Source: Paracoccaceae bacterium (GTDB lineage: Bacteria > Pseudomonadota > Alphaproteobacteria > Rhodobacterales > Rhodobacteraceae). Taken from it: 64,000 nt of DNA. Below are positions 38,427-50,788 of this stretch, in pieces. The notes beneath the pieces were generated by a model. That model did not search any database. It saw only the letters and a list, made by a program, of their open reading frames with translations, and had not been told where the DNA came from. Within the stretch, counting starts at the first letter, position 1. Each line of letters opens with the position of its first letter. Location: the NCBI GenBank assembly GCA_024304985.1, contig JAMWZC010000001.1, forward strand, positions 1-64,000. Direction: 5' to 3'. The position numbers and the translations under genes were made by a program.

Positions 38427-39074
38427 ATGAAAACAACGAAAATGATCGGCGCCGCTGCCGCCTTGCTGGCCCTGCCGGTCGCTGCACAGGCACAAGAGGT
38501 GAGCGTCGACGCAGGTATCGCCGCTTATTACATCGTCGAAGGCGACAGCTTCGATTTCGACTCGAGCAATGGCGAAGGCTATGTTGCGCTGTCCTATGCC
38601 GGCATCACCGCGCAAATCTATGCCGAAAGCGTCTATGACGATCCGACCGCCGATTACCTGATGGAGCTGTCGCTGGGTTACGGCAATGAACTGGCCAGCG
38701 GCCTGTCCTATGACCTGACGCTGACCGGCTATTACATCGAAGATTCCTACGATGATTACTCGGTCACTCTGGGTCTGGGCTATGGGCTGACCGACGCGAT
38801 CAGCATCGGCGGCGCGGTGGAATACTTCCCCGACTCCGAGATCACGGATGCCAGCGCCAGCGTTGAATACGCTTTCTCGGATGCGATCAGCGCCTATGTG
38901 CTGCTGGGCACCGTGGATGAAAGCGGCGCAGGCAGCTACAACTATGCCGAAGTCGGCGCGAGCTATGGCTTTGCAGAAGGTGCGGCCTTCTCGCTGCTCT
39001 ATGAAGATGCGGACAACGCCGCCTCGACCGTGTCCTTCATCCTGTCTTACGATTTCAACGTGTTCGGCGGCTGA
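38427..39074 (+). CDS. small outer-membrane beta-barrel protein
   Basis: The 215-residue precursor has a Sec signal peptide (residues 1-23, ending AAQAQ). The mature part shows alternating beta strands rich in Tyr, Asp, Gly and Ser and no cysteine, with aromatic strand ends and a final SYDFNVFGG. It is very acidic. It looks like an 8- to 10-strand barrel of the TorF/putative-porin kind. Its good ribosome site, promoter and strong terminator suggest high expression. Function is unknown. Confidence 0.8.
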   Translation: MKTTKMIGAAAALLALPVAAQAQEVSVDAGIAAYYIVEGDSFDFDSSNGEGYVALSYAGITAQIYAESVYDDPTADYLMELSLGYGNELASGLSYDLTLTGYYIEDSYDDYSVTLGLGYGLTDAISIGGAVEYFPDSEITDASASVEYAFSDAISAYVLLGTVDESGAGSYNYAEVGASYGFAEGAAFSLLYEDADNAASTVSFILSYDFNVFGG

Positions 39075-39099
39075 GCCCTCGGTCCAGGCGAACATTCCG

Positions 39100-39127
39100 G
39101 GCGGGTCCTTCGGGGCCCGCCTTTTTT
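39100..39127 (+). terminator. rho-independent terminator
   Basis: The stem GGCGGGTCC / GGGCCCGCC (9 bp, one G-U pair) with a TTCG tetraloop is followed by six T. It lies 26 nt after the outer-membrane protein stop. Confidence 0.92.
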
Positions 39128-39161
39128 CTTGTCGGGTCCCTGCCCTCAGCGCGCCAAAGAA

Positions 39162-39187
39162 AAAGGGCCACCCGAAGGCGGCCCTTT
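39162..39187 (-). terminator. rho-independent terminator of rplM-rpsI
   Basis: The stem AAAGGGCC / GGCCCTTT with inner CC/GG pairs is preceded on the plus strand by an A-rich run (T-rich on the transcript). It lies 20 nt after the rpsI stop on the minus strand. Confidence 0.85.
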
Positions 39188-39207
39188 CCGTAAACCTGCA
39201 AGGCAGA

Positions 39208-39699
39208 TCAGCGCTTGGAGAACTGGAAGCTCTTGCGCGCTTTGGCCTTGCCGTATTTCTTGCGTTCCACCACGCGGCTGTCGCGGGTCAGGAAGCCTGC
39301 CGCTTTCAGCGCGGCGCGCAGGCTGGGATCGTAGAGTTGCAGGGCCTTGGAGATGCCGTGCTTGACCGCACCGGCCTGACCGGACAGACCGCCGCCGGCC
39401 ACAGTGGCCATGACGTCGAACTGGTCAACCACACCGGCCACGCTGAACGGCTGGCGCAGGATCATCTGCAGCACCGGACGCGCGAAATAGGCGGCCATTT
39501 CCTTGCCGTTCACCACGACCTTGCCGGAACCCGGCTTGATCCAGACACGGGCGACCGCGTCTTTCCGCTTGCCGGTCGCATAGGCGCGGCCCAGGGCGTC
39601 ACGGACGGGTTCACGGGGGGCGGCAACCTCAACAGGGGCTGCGACGGCACCGGTGGCGGCGCCCAGCTCTTCGAGGGAATTGATTTGATCAGCCATCAT
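39208..39699 (-). CDS. rpsI: 30S ribosomal protein S9
   Basis: The 163-residue protein has the S9 core ([36 protein letters not shown]) and the conserved C-terminus ending [11 protein letters not shown] that reaches the P-site tRNA. The first 35 residues form an Ala/Val-rich extension usual in alphaproteobacteria. It overlaps the rplM stop (TAATG). Confidence 0.98.
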   Translation of the reverse strand: MMADQINSLEELGAATGAVAAPVEVAAPREPVRDALGRAYATGKRKDAVARVWIKPGSGKVVVNGKEMAAYFARPVLQMILRQPFSVAGVVDQFDVMATVAGGGLSGQAGAVKHGISKALQLYDPSLRAALKAAGFLTRDSRVVERKKYGKAKARKSFQFSKR

Positions 39700-40160
39700 T
39701 ACACCCGCGTATTCTTGGAGTTCATGGATTTCACATCCAGCACCACAGGCGCTTGCGCCTCATGCGGATGTTCGGCACCTGCGTAGACGCGCAGGTTGGT
39801 CATGACCTGACGCGACAGCTTGTTGCCGGGAAGCATCCGCTTGATGGCGGCGGTCACGACACGCTCGGGATGTGCACCCTCAAGGATCTGCGCCGCGGTG
39901 CGGTGTTTGATCCCGCCGGGATGGCCGGTGTGCCAGTAGTATTTCTTGTCGGCGCGCTTGTTGCCGGTCATCTGCACCTTGTCGGCGTTGATGATGATCA
40001 CGTTGTCACCCATGTCCATATGGGGCGTGAAGGACGGCTTGTGCTTGCCGCGCAGGCGCATGGCGACGATCGAAGCGAGACGGCCCAGAACAACGCCTTC
40101 GGCGTCGATCAGGATCCATTTCTTGTCGATATCCGCCGGAGTAGCAGAAAAGGTTTTCAT
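39699..40160 (-). CDS. rplM: 50S ribosomal protein L13
   Basis: The 153-residue protein has the L13 features [32 protein letters not shown] and [12 protein letters not shown]. It is the first gene of the rplM-rpsI operon and has a strong sigma-70 promoter about 65 nt upstream. AAGGG precedes the ATG. Confidence 0.98.
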   Translation of the reverse strand: MKTFSATPADIDKKWILIDAEGVVLGRLASIVAMRLRGKHKPSFTPHMDMGDNVIIINADKVQMTGNKRADKKYYWHTGHPGGIKHRTAAQILEGAHPERVVTAAIKRMLPGNKLSRQVMTNLRVYAGAEHPHEAQAPVVLDVKSMNSKNTRV

Positions 40161-40225
40161 TGCGGGGTTACCCTTGTTCAGTTCGGGACAGGACCCGGAA
40201 CGGCCATGTCCAATGCGATTGCGGG

Positions 40226-40253
40226 GTTATATCCGCACGCAACGCATAGTCAA
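40226..40253 (-). promoter_or_regulatory. sigma-70 promoter of rplM-rpsI
   Basis: On the minus strand TTGACT (40253-40248), a 16-nt spacer and TATAAC (40231-40226) make a near-consensus vegetative promoter. It lies about 65 nt upstream of the rplM ATG, as expected for a highly expressed ribosomal operon. Confidence 0.85.
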
Positions 40254-40325
40254 GCGCGGCCTTGGCGGATTATTTCAATAATAACAGTGACTTAAAAAAT
40301 AGGTATCAGAATACCCCATCTTTTT

Positions 40326-40748
40326 TCAAGACCCTGGCGGGATCGAATAGGTCATCGAGGCCCGCGCGACCGGTTCCGCCATCCCTTCGGAGTACAGCAG
40401 CACATCCCCCACCGCCAGCACCCGCCCCAGTTTGAGCAGGCGACATTTGGCGATCAGGTCCACACCCGCGGCCGGTTTGCGCATGAAATCGAAACTGGCA
40501 TTGGTGGTCACGGCCAGCGCCTTGGGGCCGATCATCGCCATGATCGCAAGGTAGATCGCCACATCCGCCAGCCCGAACATCGAGGGCCCCGAGACCGTGC
40601 CACCGGGGCGCAGATGCCGCTCGCCCACGTTCAGTCGCATGGTGATCTCCATCGGGGCCACGTCCTCGACCGTGAAATCGGCGGCGACCTGCGGGAACAC
40701 CTCCTTGATGAACTGCTCCAGATCCTCGCGCGTCATTTTCAACGCCAT
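40326..40748 (-). CDS. PaaI-family hotdog thioesterase
   Basis: The 140-residue single hotdog domain has LRPGGTVSGPSMFGLADVAIYLAIMA, the pattern of the PaaI/4HBT group that cleaves acyl-CoA thioesters. GGAGGGAAG precedes the ATG. It diverges from the enoyl-CoA hydratase gene with 58 bp between starts, so the pair may be co-regulated. Confidence 0.88.
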   Translation of the reverse strand: MALKMTREDLEQFIKEVFPQVAADFTVEDVAPMEITMRLNVGERHLRPGGTVSGPSMFGLADVAIYLAIMAMIGPKALAVTTNASFDFMRKPAAGVDLIAKCRLLKLGRVLAVGDVLLYSEGMAEPVARASMTYSIPPGS

Positions 40749-40806
40749 GCTTCCCTCCCTCTCTCATTATGTTCTAGACTTGGCCGGAACATCGCGGGAG
40801 GACAAG

Positions 40807-41592
40807 ATGGCATTGCTGGAACGTAACGACACGGGCGCTGTGGCCTATCTGCGGATGAACGCGCCCGAGAAGCTGAACGCGCTGTCGGACGCCATGCTGG
40901 CGGCCTTGCAGACGGAGTTCGACGCACTGGCCGACGATCGCAGCATCCGCGCCATCGTCCTGTCCGGTGAGGGCAAAGCCTTCTGCGCGGGGCATGATCT
41001 GAAAGAGATGACCGCAGGTCGGCAGGCCGAGGATGGGGGGGCGGCCTATTTCAAGGATCTGTTCGACCGCTGCGCGCGCATGATGATGTCGATCCAGCGT
41101 CTGCCCCAGCCCGTGATCGCCCAGGTCCACGGGATCGCCACGGCTGCCGGCTGTCAGCTTGTCGCCAGTTGCGACATGGCCATCGCCGCCGAGGGCACGC
41201 GCTTTGGTGTGAATGGCGTCAATATCGGCCTGTTCTGCTCGACACCGATGGTGGCGCTGACCCGCAACGTGCCGCGCAAACAGGCCTTCGAGATGCTGAC
41301 CACCGGACAGTTCATTCCAGCCACGCGGGCCGAGGCGATCGGGCTGATCAACAAGGTCGTGCCCCCCGAAGATCTGGTGCGCGAGACCGCAACCCTTGCG
41401 GGCATGGTGGCGGACAAACTGGGGGCTGCGGTCAAGATCGGCAAGCAGGCCTTCTATACACAGATCGACATGCCGATTGCCCAAGCCTATGATTACACGG
41501 GCGATGTCATGGTGCAGAACATGCTTTACCGCGACACGGCCGAGGGAATCAGTGCCTTTCTGGACAAGCGCCACCCAGAGTGGAACCAGTAG
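40807..41592 (+). CDS. enoyl-CoA hydratase/isomerase family protein
   Basis: The 261-residue crotonase-fold protein has the first oxyanion loop GEGKAFCAGHDLKEM and the second HGIATAAGCQLVASCDMAIA. The usual second catalytic Glu position reads INIGLFCST-type sequence (GVNIGLFCSTP), as in the ECHDC3-like subgroup rather than classical hydratases. GGGAGG precedes the ATG at 40807. Confidence 0.9.
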   Translation: MALLERNDTGAVAYLRMNAPEKLNALSDAMLAALQTEFDALADDRSIRAIVLSGEGKAFCAGHDLKEMTAGRQAEDGGAAYFKDLFDRCARMMMSIQRLPQPVIAQVHGIATAAGCQLVASCDMAIAAEGTRFGVNGVNIGLFCSTPMVALTRNVPRKQAFEMLTTGQFIPATRAEAIGLINKVVPPEDLVRETATLAGMVADKLGAAVKIGKQAFYTQIDMPIAQAYDYTGDVMVQNMLYRDTAEGISAFLDKRHPEWNQ

Positions 41593-41659
41593 CTCTGCAC
41601 CGATTCCCTCTTGGTCCGGGGACTGGACTGGCAAAAGATCGCTCGCCTTGGGCGGCCTT

Positions 41660-41752
41660 TTGCCGAAATCGCCCCATATGCGGCAATTTGAGGTAAATGT
41701 TTCCCGATTGCAGCCCCGTCTTTTCCACATTTGCCACTAGGCTGCCGCAAAT
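41660..41752. promoter_or_regulatory. inverted repeats upstream of the sigma-54 promoter
   Basis: TTGCCG (41660-41665) pairs with CGGCAA (41681-41686) across 15 nt. ATTTGC (41729-41734) pairs with GCAAAT (41747-41752) across 12 nt. They lie about 20-110 bp upstream of the -24 element, where enhancer-binding proteins usually sit. The binding protein is unknown. Confidence 0.4.
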
Positions 41753-41767
41753 ATCCCTGATAGTGAT

Positions 41768-41784
41768 CTGGCATGCGATTTGCA
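41768..41784 (+). promoter_or_regulatory. sigma-54 (RpoN) promoter
   Basis: CTGGCATGCGATTTGCA matches the -24/-12 consensus YTGGCACGR-N3-TTGCW with one change (C to T). The GG (41770-41771) and GC (41782-41783) dinucleotides are exactly ten bases apart. It lies in the 358-bp gap before trmFO and points toward it. Transcription should start near 41795. Confidence 0.85.
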
Positions 41785-41794
41785 CAGTCGCATG

Positions 41795-41950
41795 CTTGAA
41801 ACGGGTGTGGGTCACCTCCGGCAGTTTCCCTCCAGGTCAGCCTCTCTCTGACCGCCGAAACATGATACGGGTGACCCACTCGACCGCTCCGTTCCACAGC
41901 CCGTGATCCCTGCCCTTTTCAAAGCCTGTGACTTGGCCTAGATCAGCCCT
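41795..41950 (+). ncRNA. structured leader or small RNA downstream of the sigma-54 promoter
   Basis: GTGGGTCACC (41807-41816) is the exact reverse complement of GGTGACCCAC (41870-41879), giving a 10-bp stem that encloses a second hairpin GGTCAG/CTGACC (41835-41840 / 41848-41853, 7-nt loop). No supported ORF and no clear U-rich terminator lies before trmFO, whose own ribosome site is poor. It may be a cis-regulatory leader of trmFO or a small RNA. The 5' end is inferred from the promoter. Confidence 0.5.
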
Positions 41951-43309
41951 ATGGACAAAACCCTTCACATCATCGGCGGCGGCATGGCCGGATCAGAGGC
42001 AGCCTGGCAGGCTGCCAATATGGGTCTGCGCGTCGTCATCCACGAAATGCGCCCCAAGGTGGGCACCTTCGCCCATCGCACCGGCCATCTGGCCGAGATG
42101 GTCTGCTCGAATTCCTTCCGCTCGGATGACCATGAGCAGAACGCTGTGGGCTTGCTGCATTGGGAAATGCGCGCGGCCAATGGCCTGATCATGCAGATGG
42201 CACAGAAGCATCGTCTGCCGGCCGGGGGGGCGCTTGCCGTGGACCGCGATCCCTTTGCCGAATCCGTAACCGCCGCCCTGATGGCGCATCCGAATGTGAC
42301 CGTGGAATATGACGAAATCACCGCCCTGCCCGACAGCGGCCACTGGATCATCGCGACCGGCCCGCTGACCAGCGAAGGGCTGGGCCGCGCCATTGCCGCC
42401 GAAACCGGCACCGACGCGCTGGCCTTTTTCGACGCCATCGCCCCCATCGTCTATGCCGACAGCATCGACATGTCCGTCGCCTGGGAACAATCCCGCTATG
42501 ACAAGGGCGAGACCGAGGCCGAACAAAAAGCCTATATCAACTGCCCGATGACCAAGGACGAGTATGAGGCCTTCATCGACGCGCTGCTGGCCGCCGACAA
42601 GACCGAGTTCCATGAGGGCGAAACGGCGGGCTATTTCGACGGGTGCCTGCCCATCGAGGTCATGGCCGAACGTGGCCGTGAAACGCTGCGTTTCGGCCCG
42701 ATGAAGCCCGTGGGCCTGACCAACCCGCACCAGCCGGATGTGAAGCCCTATGCCGTGGTGCAGCTGCGCCGCGACAATGCACTGGGGACGCTCTACAATA
42801 TCGTGGGATTCCAGACCAAGATGAAATACGGCGCGCAAACCGCTGTTTTCAAAATGATTCCAGGGTTGCAGGATGCCAGTTTCGCGCGTCTTGGCGGGAT
42901 CCATCGCAACACCTTCATCAACTCGCCCACGCTTCTGGACGATCAGATGCGCCTGCGCTCGCGCCCGCATATCCGCTTTGCCGGGCAGATCACCGGGGTC
43001 GAGGGCTATGTCGAAAGCGCCGCGATGGGCTTGCTGGCCGGACGCATGGCCGCAGCCGAGATCTTGGGCCAGCCGACAGTCACCCCGCCGCAGGACAGCG
43101 CCATGGGCGCGCTGATCCACCACATTACGGGTGGGGCCGAGGCCAAGACCTTTCAGCCGATGAACGTGAACTTCGGCCTGTTTCGCCCCGTTGAGGGTCT
43201 GAAACATGGTCGTCGCGGGCGCAAGGATCGCTACAAGGCCTATACAGACCGCGCCAAGGACGCGTGGCTGGCCTGGCTGGATCAATCCAGCGCCATGGCA
43301 GCGCAGTGA
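41951..43309 (+). CDS. trmFO: tRNA uracil-54 methyltransferase, folate/FAD-dependent
   Basis: The 452-residue flavoprotein has the FAD motif [18 protein letters not shown] at the N-terminus, CSNSFRS and [13 protein letters not shown] with the two conserved cysteines, and PFRPMN-like [12 protein letters not shown] near the end. It makes ribothymidine-54 in the tRNA T-loop using methylenetetrahydrofolate. No clear Shine-Dalgarno is seen before the ATG. The gene follows the sigma-54 promoter and structured leader. Confidence 0.96.
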   Translation: MDKTLHIIGGGMAGSEAAWQAANMGLRVVIHEMRPKVGTFAHRTGHLAEMVCSNSFRSDDHEQNAVGLLHWEMRAANGLIMQMAQKHRLPAGGALAVDRDPFAESVTAALMAHPNVTVEYDEITALPDSGHWIIATGPLTSEGLGRAIAAETGTDALAFFDAIAPIVYADSIDMSVAWEQSRYDKGETEAEQKAYINCPMTKDEYEAFIDALLAADKTEFHEGETAGYFDGCLPIEVMAERGRETLRFGPMKPVGLTNPHQPDVKPYAVVQLRRDNALGTLYNIVGFQTKMKYGAQTAVFKMIPGLQDASFARLGGIHRNTFINSPTLLDDQMRLRSRPHIRFAGQITGVEGYVESAAMGLLAGRMAAAEILGQPTVTPPQDSAMGALIHHITGGAEAKTFQPMNVNFGLFRPVEGLKHGRRGRKDRYKAYTDRAKDAWLAWLDQSSAMAAQ

Positions 43310-43352
43310 TCCTCTTCATTCTTTGCATTGGAATTGCAGGGAAAGCCCTTGA

Positions 43353-44219
43353 ATGACAACACAAGTTGTCACCAGATTTGCCCCTTCGCCGACTGGCCCG
43401 CTGCATCTGGGCCATGCTTATGCGGCGATCGTGGCCCATGACATGGCCCGCGCCGTTGGTGGGCGATTCCTGCTCCGGATCGAGGATATCGACCAGAGCC
43501 GTGCGCGGCTGGAATGGGAAGCACAGATCCACGATGATCTCCACTGGCTGGGCCTGACCTGGGATGGCCCCGTGATGCGCCAGTCGGACCGCCTGCCTGC
43601 CTATCGCGACGCGCTTGCCGTGCTGTGGCGGCGCGGATTGCTTTATCCCTGCTCCTGCACCCGCCGCGATATTCAGGACGCCTCATCCGCCCCGCAGGAA
43701 GGGGTCAGGCCGATCGGACCCGATGGCCCGGTCTACCCCGGCACATGTCGCCTTGTCCCCGATCCGGGAACACCGCTGCCCGACGCCGCGTTGCGCCTGA
43801 ACATGGCGCGCGCGGTCGAGACGCTGGCCAGCCCCCTGCGTTTCATCGAAACCGGCGCCGGACCGGAAGGACAGAACGGGCTGCAAGCCATTGAACCGGA
43901 ACACCTTGTCCAGCATGTCGGAGATGTGGTTCTGGCGCGTCGCGACATGGGCACCTCTTATCACATGGCCGTGGTCTGCGATGATGCCGCGCAGGGCGTG
44001 ACCCATGTCACCCGTGGCGCCGATCTATTCGAGGCAACGCAGATCCATGTTTTGCTGCAACATCTGCTTGGGCTGCCGGTGCCGGTCTATCATCACCACC
44101 GTCTGATCCGTGACGCTGCCGGCAAGCGTCTGGCCAAGCGTGACGATGCGCGCGCGATCAGCACTTACCGCGCCGAAGGGCTGACGCCCTTGCAACTCCG
44201 CGCGCTCATCGGGCTCTGA
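43353..44219 (+). CDS. gluQ: glutamyl-Q tRNA(Asp) synthetase
   Basis: The 288-residue protein is a truncated GluRS catalytic domain: RFAPSPTGPLHLGHA (HIGH-type), zinc-site cysteines in YPCSCTRRD and YPGTCR, and KRLAKRDDA (KMSKS-type). The anticodon-binding domain is missing, as in GluQRS enzymes that glutamylate queuosine-34 of tRNA(Asp). Another tRNA-modification gene (trmFO) precedes it by 43 nt. Confidence 0.92.
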   Translation: MTTQVVTRFAPSPTGPLHLGHAYAAIVAHDMARAVGGRFLLRIEDIDQSRARLEWEAQIHDDLHWLGLTWDGPVMRQSDRLPAYRDALAVLWRRGLLYPCSCTRRDIQDASSAPQEGVRPIGPDGPVYPGTCRLVPDPGTPLPDAALRLNMARAVETLASPLRFIETGAGPEGQNGLQAIEPEHLVQHVGDVVLARRDMGTSYHMAVVCDDAAQGVTHVTRGADLFEATQIHVLLQHLLGLPVPVYHHHRLIRDAAGKRLAKRDDARAISTYRAEGLTPLQLRALIGL

Positions 44220-44226
44220 GCCCTGA

Positions 44227-44249
44227 CCTTCATCGTTCTTCAAATACTC
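44227..44249 (-). repeat. post-stop AT-rich motif, copy 2
   Basis: On the minus strand GAGTATTTGAAGAACGATGA followed by AGG begins 14 nt after the hisI stop. Its GAGTATTT start and GATGAAGG end are identical to the copy at 52401-52423. Function is unknown. Confidence 0.55.
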
Positions 44250-44262
44250 AAAGAAGCCGGCA

Positions 44263-44625
44263 TCAATCCGCGATCGGCTGCATCAATTCAACCTCGTCCC
44301 CGTCCCGCACCGCCGTGTAGAAACAGCTGCGCCGGTTGGTGTGGCAGGCGGGGCCAGTCTGGCGCACCCGCACCAACAGGCAATCGCGGTCACAATCGAC
44401 GCGTAGGTCCACCAGTTCCTGCACATGGCCGCTGCTCTCGCCCTTGATCCAGAAGGATTGGCGCGACCTGCTCCAATAGGTCACGCGGCGGGTGTCGAGC
44501 GTTTGCACAACCGCGTCCGCGTTCATCCAGGCCATCATCAGCACCTCGCCGGTTGCATCGTCCTGTGCGATGACAGGGATCAGACCTGCGTCATTGTAGA
44601 TCAGGCTGGCGGGATCAAATTTCAT
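44263..44625 (-). CDS. hisI: phosphoribosyl-AMP cyclohydrolase
   Basis: The 120-residue protein has MMAWMNADAV, SRQSFWIKGESSGHVQ and the metal-site cysteines VDCDRDCLL / GPACHTNRRSCFY. It catalyses the third step of histidine biosynthesis. The hisE domain is not fused. AAAAGG lies eight to nine nucleotides before the ATG at 44625, which is preferred over the ATG at 44643. Confidence 0.95.
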   Translation of the reverse strand: MKFDPASLIYNDAGLIPVIAQDDATGEVLMMAWMNADAVVQTLDTRRVTYWSRSRQSFWIKGESSGHVQELVDLRVDCDRDCLLVRVRQTGPACHTNRRSCFYTAVRDGDEVELMQPIAD

Positions 44626-44691
44626 GACGAAAACCTTTTGCATCGGCGGCTTGCGGGCCTATTTAAGGGGAAGAGCCGGAAAGGGAAAGCC

Positions 44692-45144
44692 ATGAGCGGC
44701 GAGACAGATCTGATCAAGCTTTACTCGGCCCGCATTCTGGCGCTGGCCGCAGACATGCCGCATACCACGCGGCTGAGCGCGCCGGATGCCACGGTCAAGC
44801 GGCGTTCACCGCTCTGCGGGTCAACGGTGACGGTGGATATCGTGATGCGCGATGGGCGCATCGCGGAGTATGCTCAGGACGTCAAGGCCTGTGCGCTGGG
44901 TCAGGCGGCGGCGGCGGTTGTCGGGCGCGCTGTGATCGGCTGCACAAGGGCGCAGATCGACACGGCACTGTCTGAACTCAAGGCGATGTTGACGGCAGAC
45001 GGCCCCACCCCATCTGCGCCCTTTGATGGTCTGGATGTGCTGCGGCCCGCACGGGATTACAAGAACCGTCACGCCTCGATCCTCCTGGCGCTTGAGGCAA
45101 CGGCCGAAGCGATGGCCGAGGCGGACAAGGCGCGTTGCGCCTGA
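44692..45144 (+). CDS. NifU-N/IscU-like iron-sulfur scaffold protein
   Basis: The 150-residue protein has SPLCGSTVTVDIVMRDGRI and QDVKACALGQAAAAVV, where the two cysteines align with IscU cluster ligands (the second motif reads CALGQ rather than CAxSxAS). The third ligand region near the C-terminus has no clear Cys before residue 149. It is an IscU-like protein that may carry or bind a cluster rather than a canonical scaffold. AAGGGAAAG precedes the ATG. Confidence 0.82.
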   Translation: MSGETDLIKLYSARILALAADMPHTTRLSAPDATVKRRSPLCGSTVTVDIVMRDGRIAEYAQDVKACALGQAAAAVVGRAVIGCTRAQIDTALSELKAMLTADGPTPSAPFDGLDVLRPARDYKNRHASILLALEATAEAMAEADKARCA

Positions 45145-45167
45145 CTCTCTGACTTAATGCTCTAGCG

Positions 45168-45204
45168 AAAAAAAACCGCCGCTCTTCCCAGTGGAAGGCG
45201 GCGG
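45168..45204 (-). terminator. rho-independent terminator, minus strand
   Basis: CCGCCG (45176-45181) pairs with CGGCGG (45199-45204), with an inner CTTCC/GGAAG stem. Eight A on the plus strand (45168-45175) give eight U at the transcript end. It terminates the small-gene transcript 158 nt after its stop. The stretch 45205-45361 has no supported gene, only a hairpin CATGGCC/GGCCATG (45241-45260) and a 10-bp direct repeat GTGGAAGGCG (45191 and 45230). Confidence 0.82.
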
Positions 45205-45361
45205 AAAGTAGCGTTTCCTGGTGTGTTCGGTGGAAGGCGTCATGGCCGGGGATGGCCATGGTGACAATGGAACAGGCAGTATCCGTCAGGCTTGCATCGG
45301 ATTGGGACAGAGATGCAAGGCGCCACCGGACCAGGACCGCAGGCAGAAATCGGGCTCCCTC

Positions 45362-45484
45362 TCAGGAAAAATTGGGAAGATGCAGGCCGACGATCAGGAT
45401 CACCATCAAGGCCATAGCCCCGATTGCATCCGACAGAAGCGTGTCGCGCGACCGCTGGATCGTTGTTTTGATCTGCTCAAGCAT
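45362..45484 (-). CDS. 40-residue membrane protein behind a LexA-type box
   Basis: The frame reads M-L-E-Q-I-K-T-T-I-Q-R-S-R-D-T-L-L-S-D and then one hydrophobic helix (AIGAMALMVILIVGLHLPNF, TGA stop). AAAGGAC lies eight nucleotides before the ATG. The charged amphipathic N-terminus plus one TM helix is the layout of SOS-induced membrane peptides such as Caulobacter SidA (division inhibitor) and E. coli TisB (toxin). No sequence homology to either is claimed. A GAAC-N7-GAAC LexA-type box lies about 75 nt upstream and a strong terminator follows. Confidence 0.75.
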   Translation of the reverse strand: MLEQIKTTIQRSRDTLLSDAIGAMALMVILIVGLHLPNFS

Positions 45485-45526
45485 CGGTCTGTCCTTTCCC
45501 TCATCGTGTATCTGTATCTGTTGCTC

Positions 45527-45586
45527 CTTTGTTCTCATATTCTCTACGGTCTGTAAAGAACTTTATGAGAACATTTGAGAACAAAG
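45527..45586 (-). promoter_or_regulatory. LexA-type operator region
   Basis: On the plus strand GAAC-TTTATGA-GAAC (45558-45572) matches the alphaproteobacterial LexA box GTTC-N7-GTTC read on the other strand. A third GAAC follows at 45579-45582. An 11-bp inverted repeat CTTTGTTCTCA (45527-45537) / TGAGAACAAAG (45576-45586) brackets the region. It lies between the recG stop and the 40-residue gene, in position to repress the latter. Confidence 0.72.
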
Positions 45587-45611
45587 TGGCATTACTTGGG
45601 GGGGTGACAGA

Positions 45612-49970
<4,359 letters not shown>

Positions 49971-49978
49971 TCAACCCG

Positions 49979-50695
49979 TCACGCCCCGATCGCCAGGCGG
50001 TGACCATCAAGGCTGGCAGGATCAGGATCGCGCAGCACATAGCCCCGGCCCCAGACCGTTTCGATGTAATTGTCCCCACCCGTGGCCGTCGCCAGTTTCT
50101 TGCGCAGCTTGCAGATGAAGACGTCGATGATCTTCAACTCGGGCTCGTCCATGCCGCCATAGAGATGGTTCAGGAACATCTCCTTGGTGAGGGTCGTGCC
50201 CTTGCGCAGGCTGAGCAGTTCCAGCATCTGATACTCCTTGCCGGTCAGATGCACCCCCTTGCCCAGCACATCGACGGTCTTGGCATCCAGATTGACGTTG
50301 ATCTTGCCGGTCCGGATCACCGACTGCGAATGTCCCTTGGACCTGCGGATGATCGCGTGAATGCGCGCCACCAGTTCTTCGCGGTGAAAGGGCTTGGTCA
50401 GATAGTCATCCGCGCCAAAGCCGAAGCCCTTGATCTTGTTGTCGGTGTCATCGGCCCCCGACAGGATCAGGATCGGGGTTTCGACCCGGGCCAGGCGGAG
50501 CTGGCGCAACACCTCATGTCCGTGCATGTCGGGCAGGCCAAGATCAAGCAAGATCAGGTCATAGTCATAGAGCTTGGCCAGATCGATCCCCTCCTCTCCC
50601 AGATCCGTCGTGTAGACGTTCAGATTGGCATGGGTCAGCATCATTTCGATGCTTTTGGATGTCGTAGGGTCGTCTTCAACCAGCAGCACTCGCAT
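49979..50695 (-). CDS. ctrA: cell-cycle response regulator CtrA
   Basis: The 238-residue OmpR-family protein has [20 protein letters not shown], phospho-acceptor Asp51 ([20 protein letters not shown]), [11 protein letters not shown] and a winged helix ending WGRGYVLRD. Length and sequence fit alphaproteobacterial CtrA; in Rhodobacteraceae it mainly controls motility, gene-transfer agents and quorum-linked traits. The ATG at 50695 gives the standard N-terminus. A CtrA-type box lies upstream and a SciP-like gene precedes it. Confidence 0.96.
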   Translation of the reverse strand: MRVLLVEDDPTTSKSIEMMLTHANLNVYTTDLGEEGIDLAKLYDYDLILLDLGLPDMHGHEVLRQLRLARVETPILILSGADDTDNKIKGFGFGADDYLTKPFHREELVARIHAIIRRSKGHSQSVIRTGKINVNLDAKTVDVLGKGVHLTGKEYQMLELLSLRKGTTLTKEMFLNHLYGGMDEPELKIIDVFICKLRKKLATATGGDNYIETVWGRGYVLRDPDPASLDGHRLAIGA

Positions 50696-50746
50696 GAACA
50701 CACTCCATCAGGGGATACGATATTCACCTACCCTGACCAAAAATAG

Positions 50747-50761
50747 TTAATCCACCGTTAC
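50747..50761 (+). promoter_or_regulatory. CtrA-type box TTAA-N7-TTAC in the ctrA promoter
   Basis: TTAA-TCCACCG-TTAC differs at one base from TTAA-N7-TTAA. It lies 52-66 bp upstream of the ctrA ATG, in the 93-bp gap after the SciP-like gene, consistent with autoregulation. Confidence 0.6.
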
Positions 50762-50788
50762 CCGAGACCTTGAAACTATCACTACAGC

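Noticed and set aside
41792-41906. Short ORFs (14 and 19 codons) in the sigma-54 leader
   Set aside because: Neither has a ribosome-binding site, and one starts upstream of the predicted transcription start.
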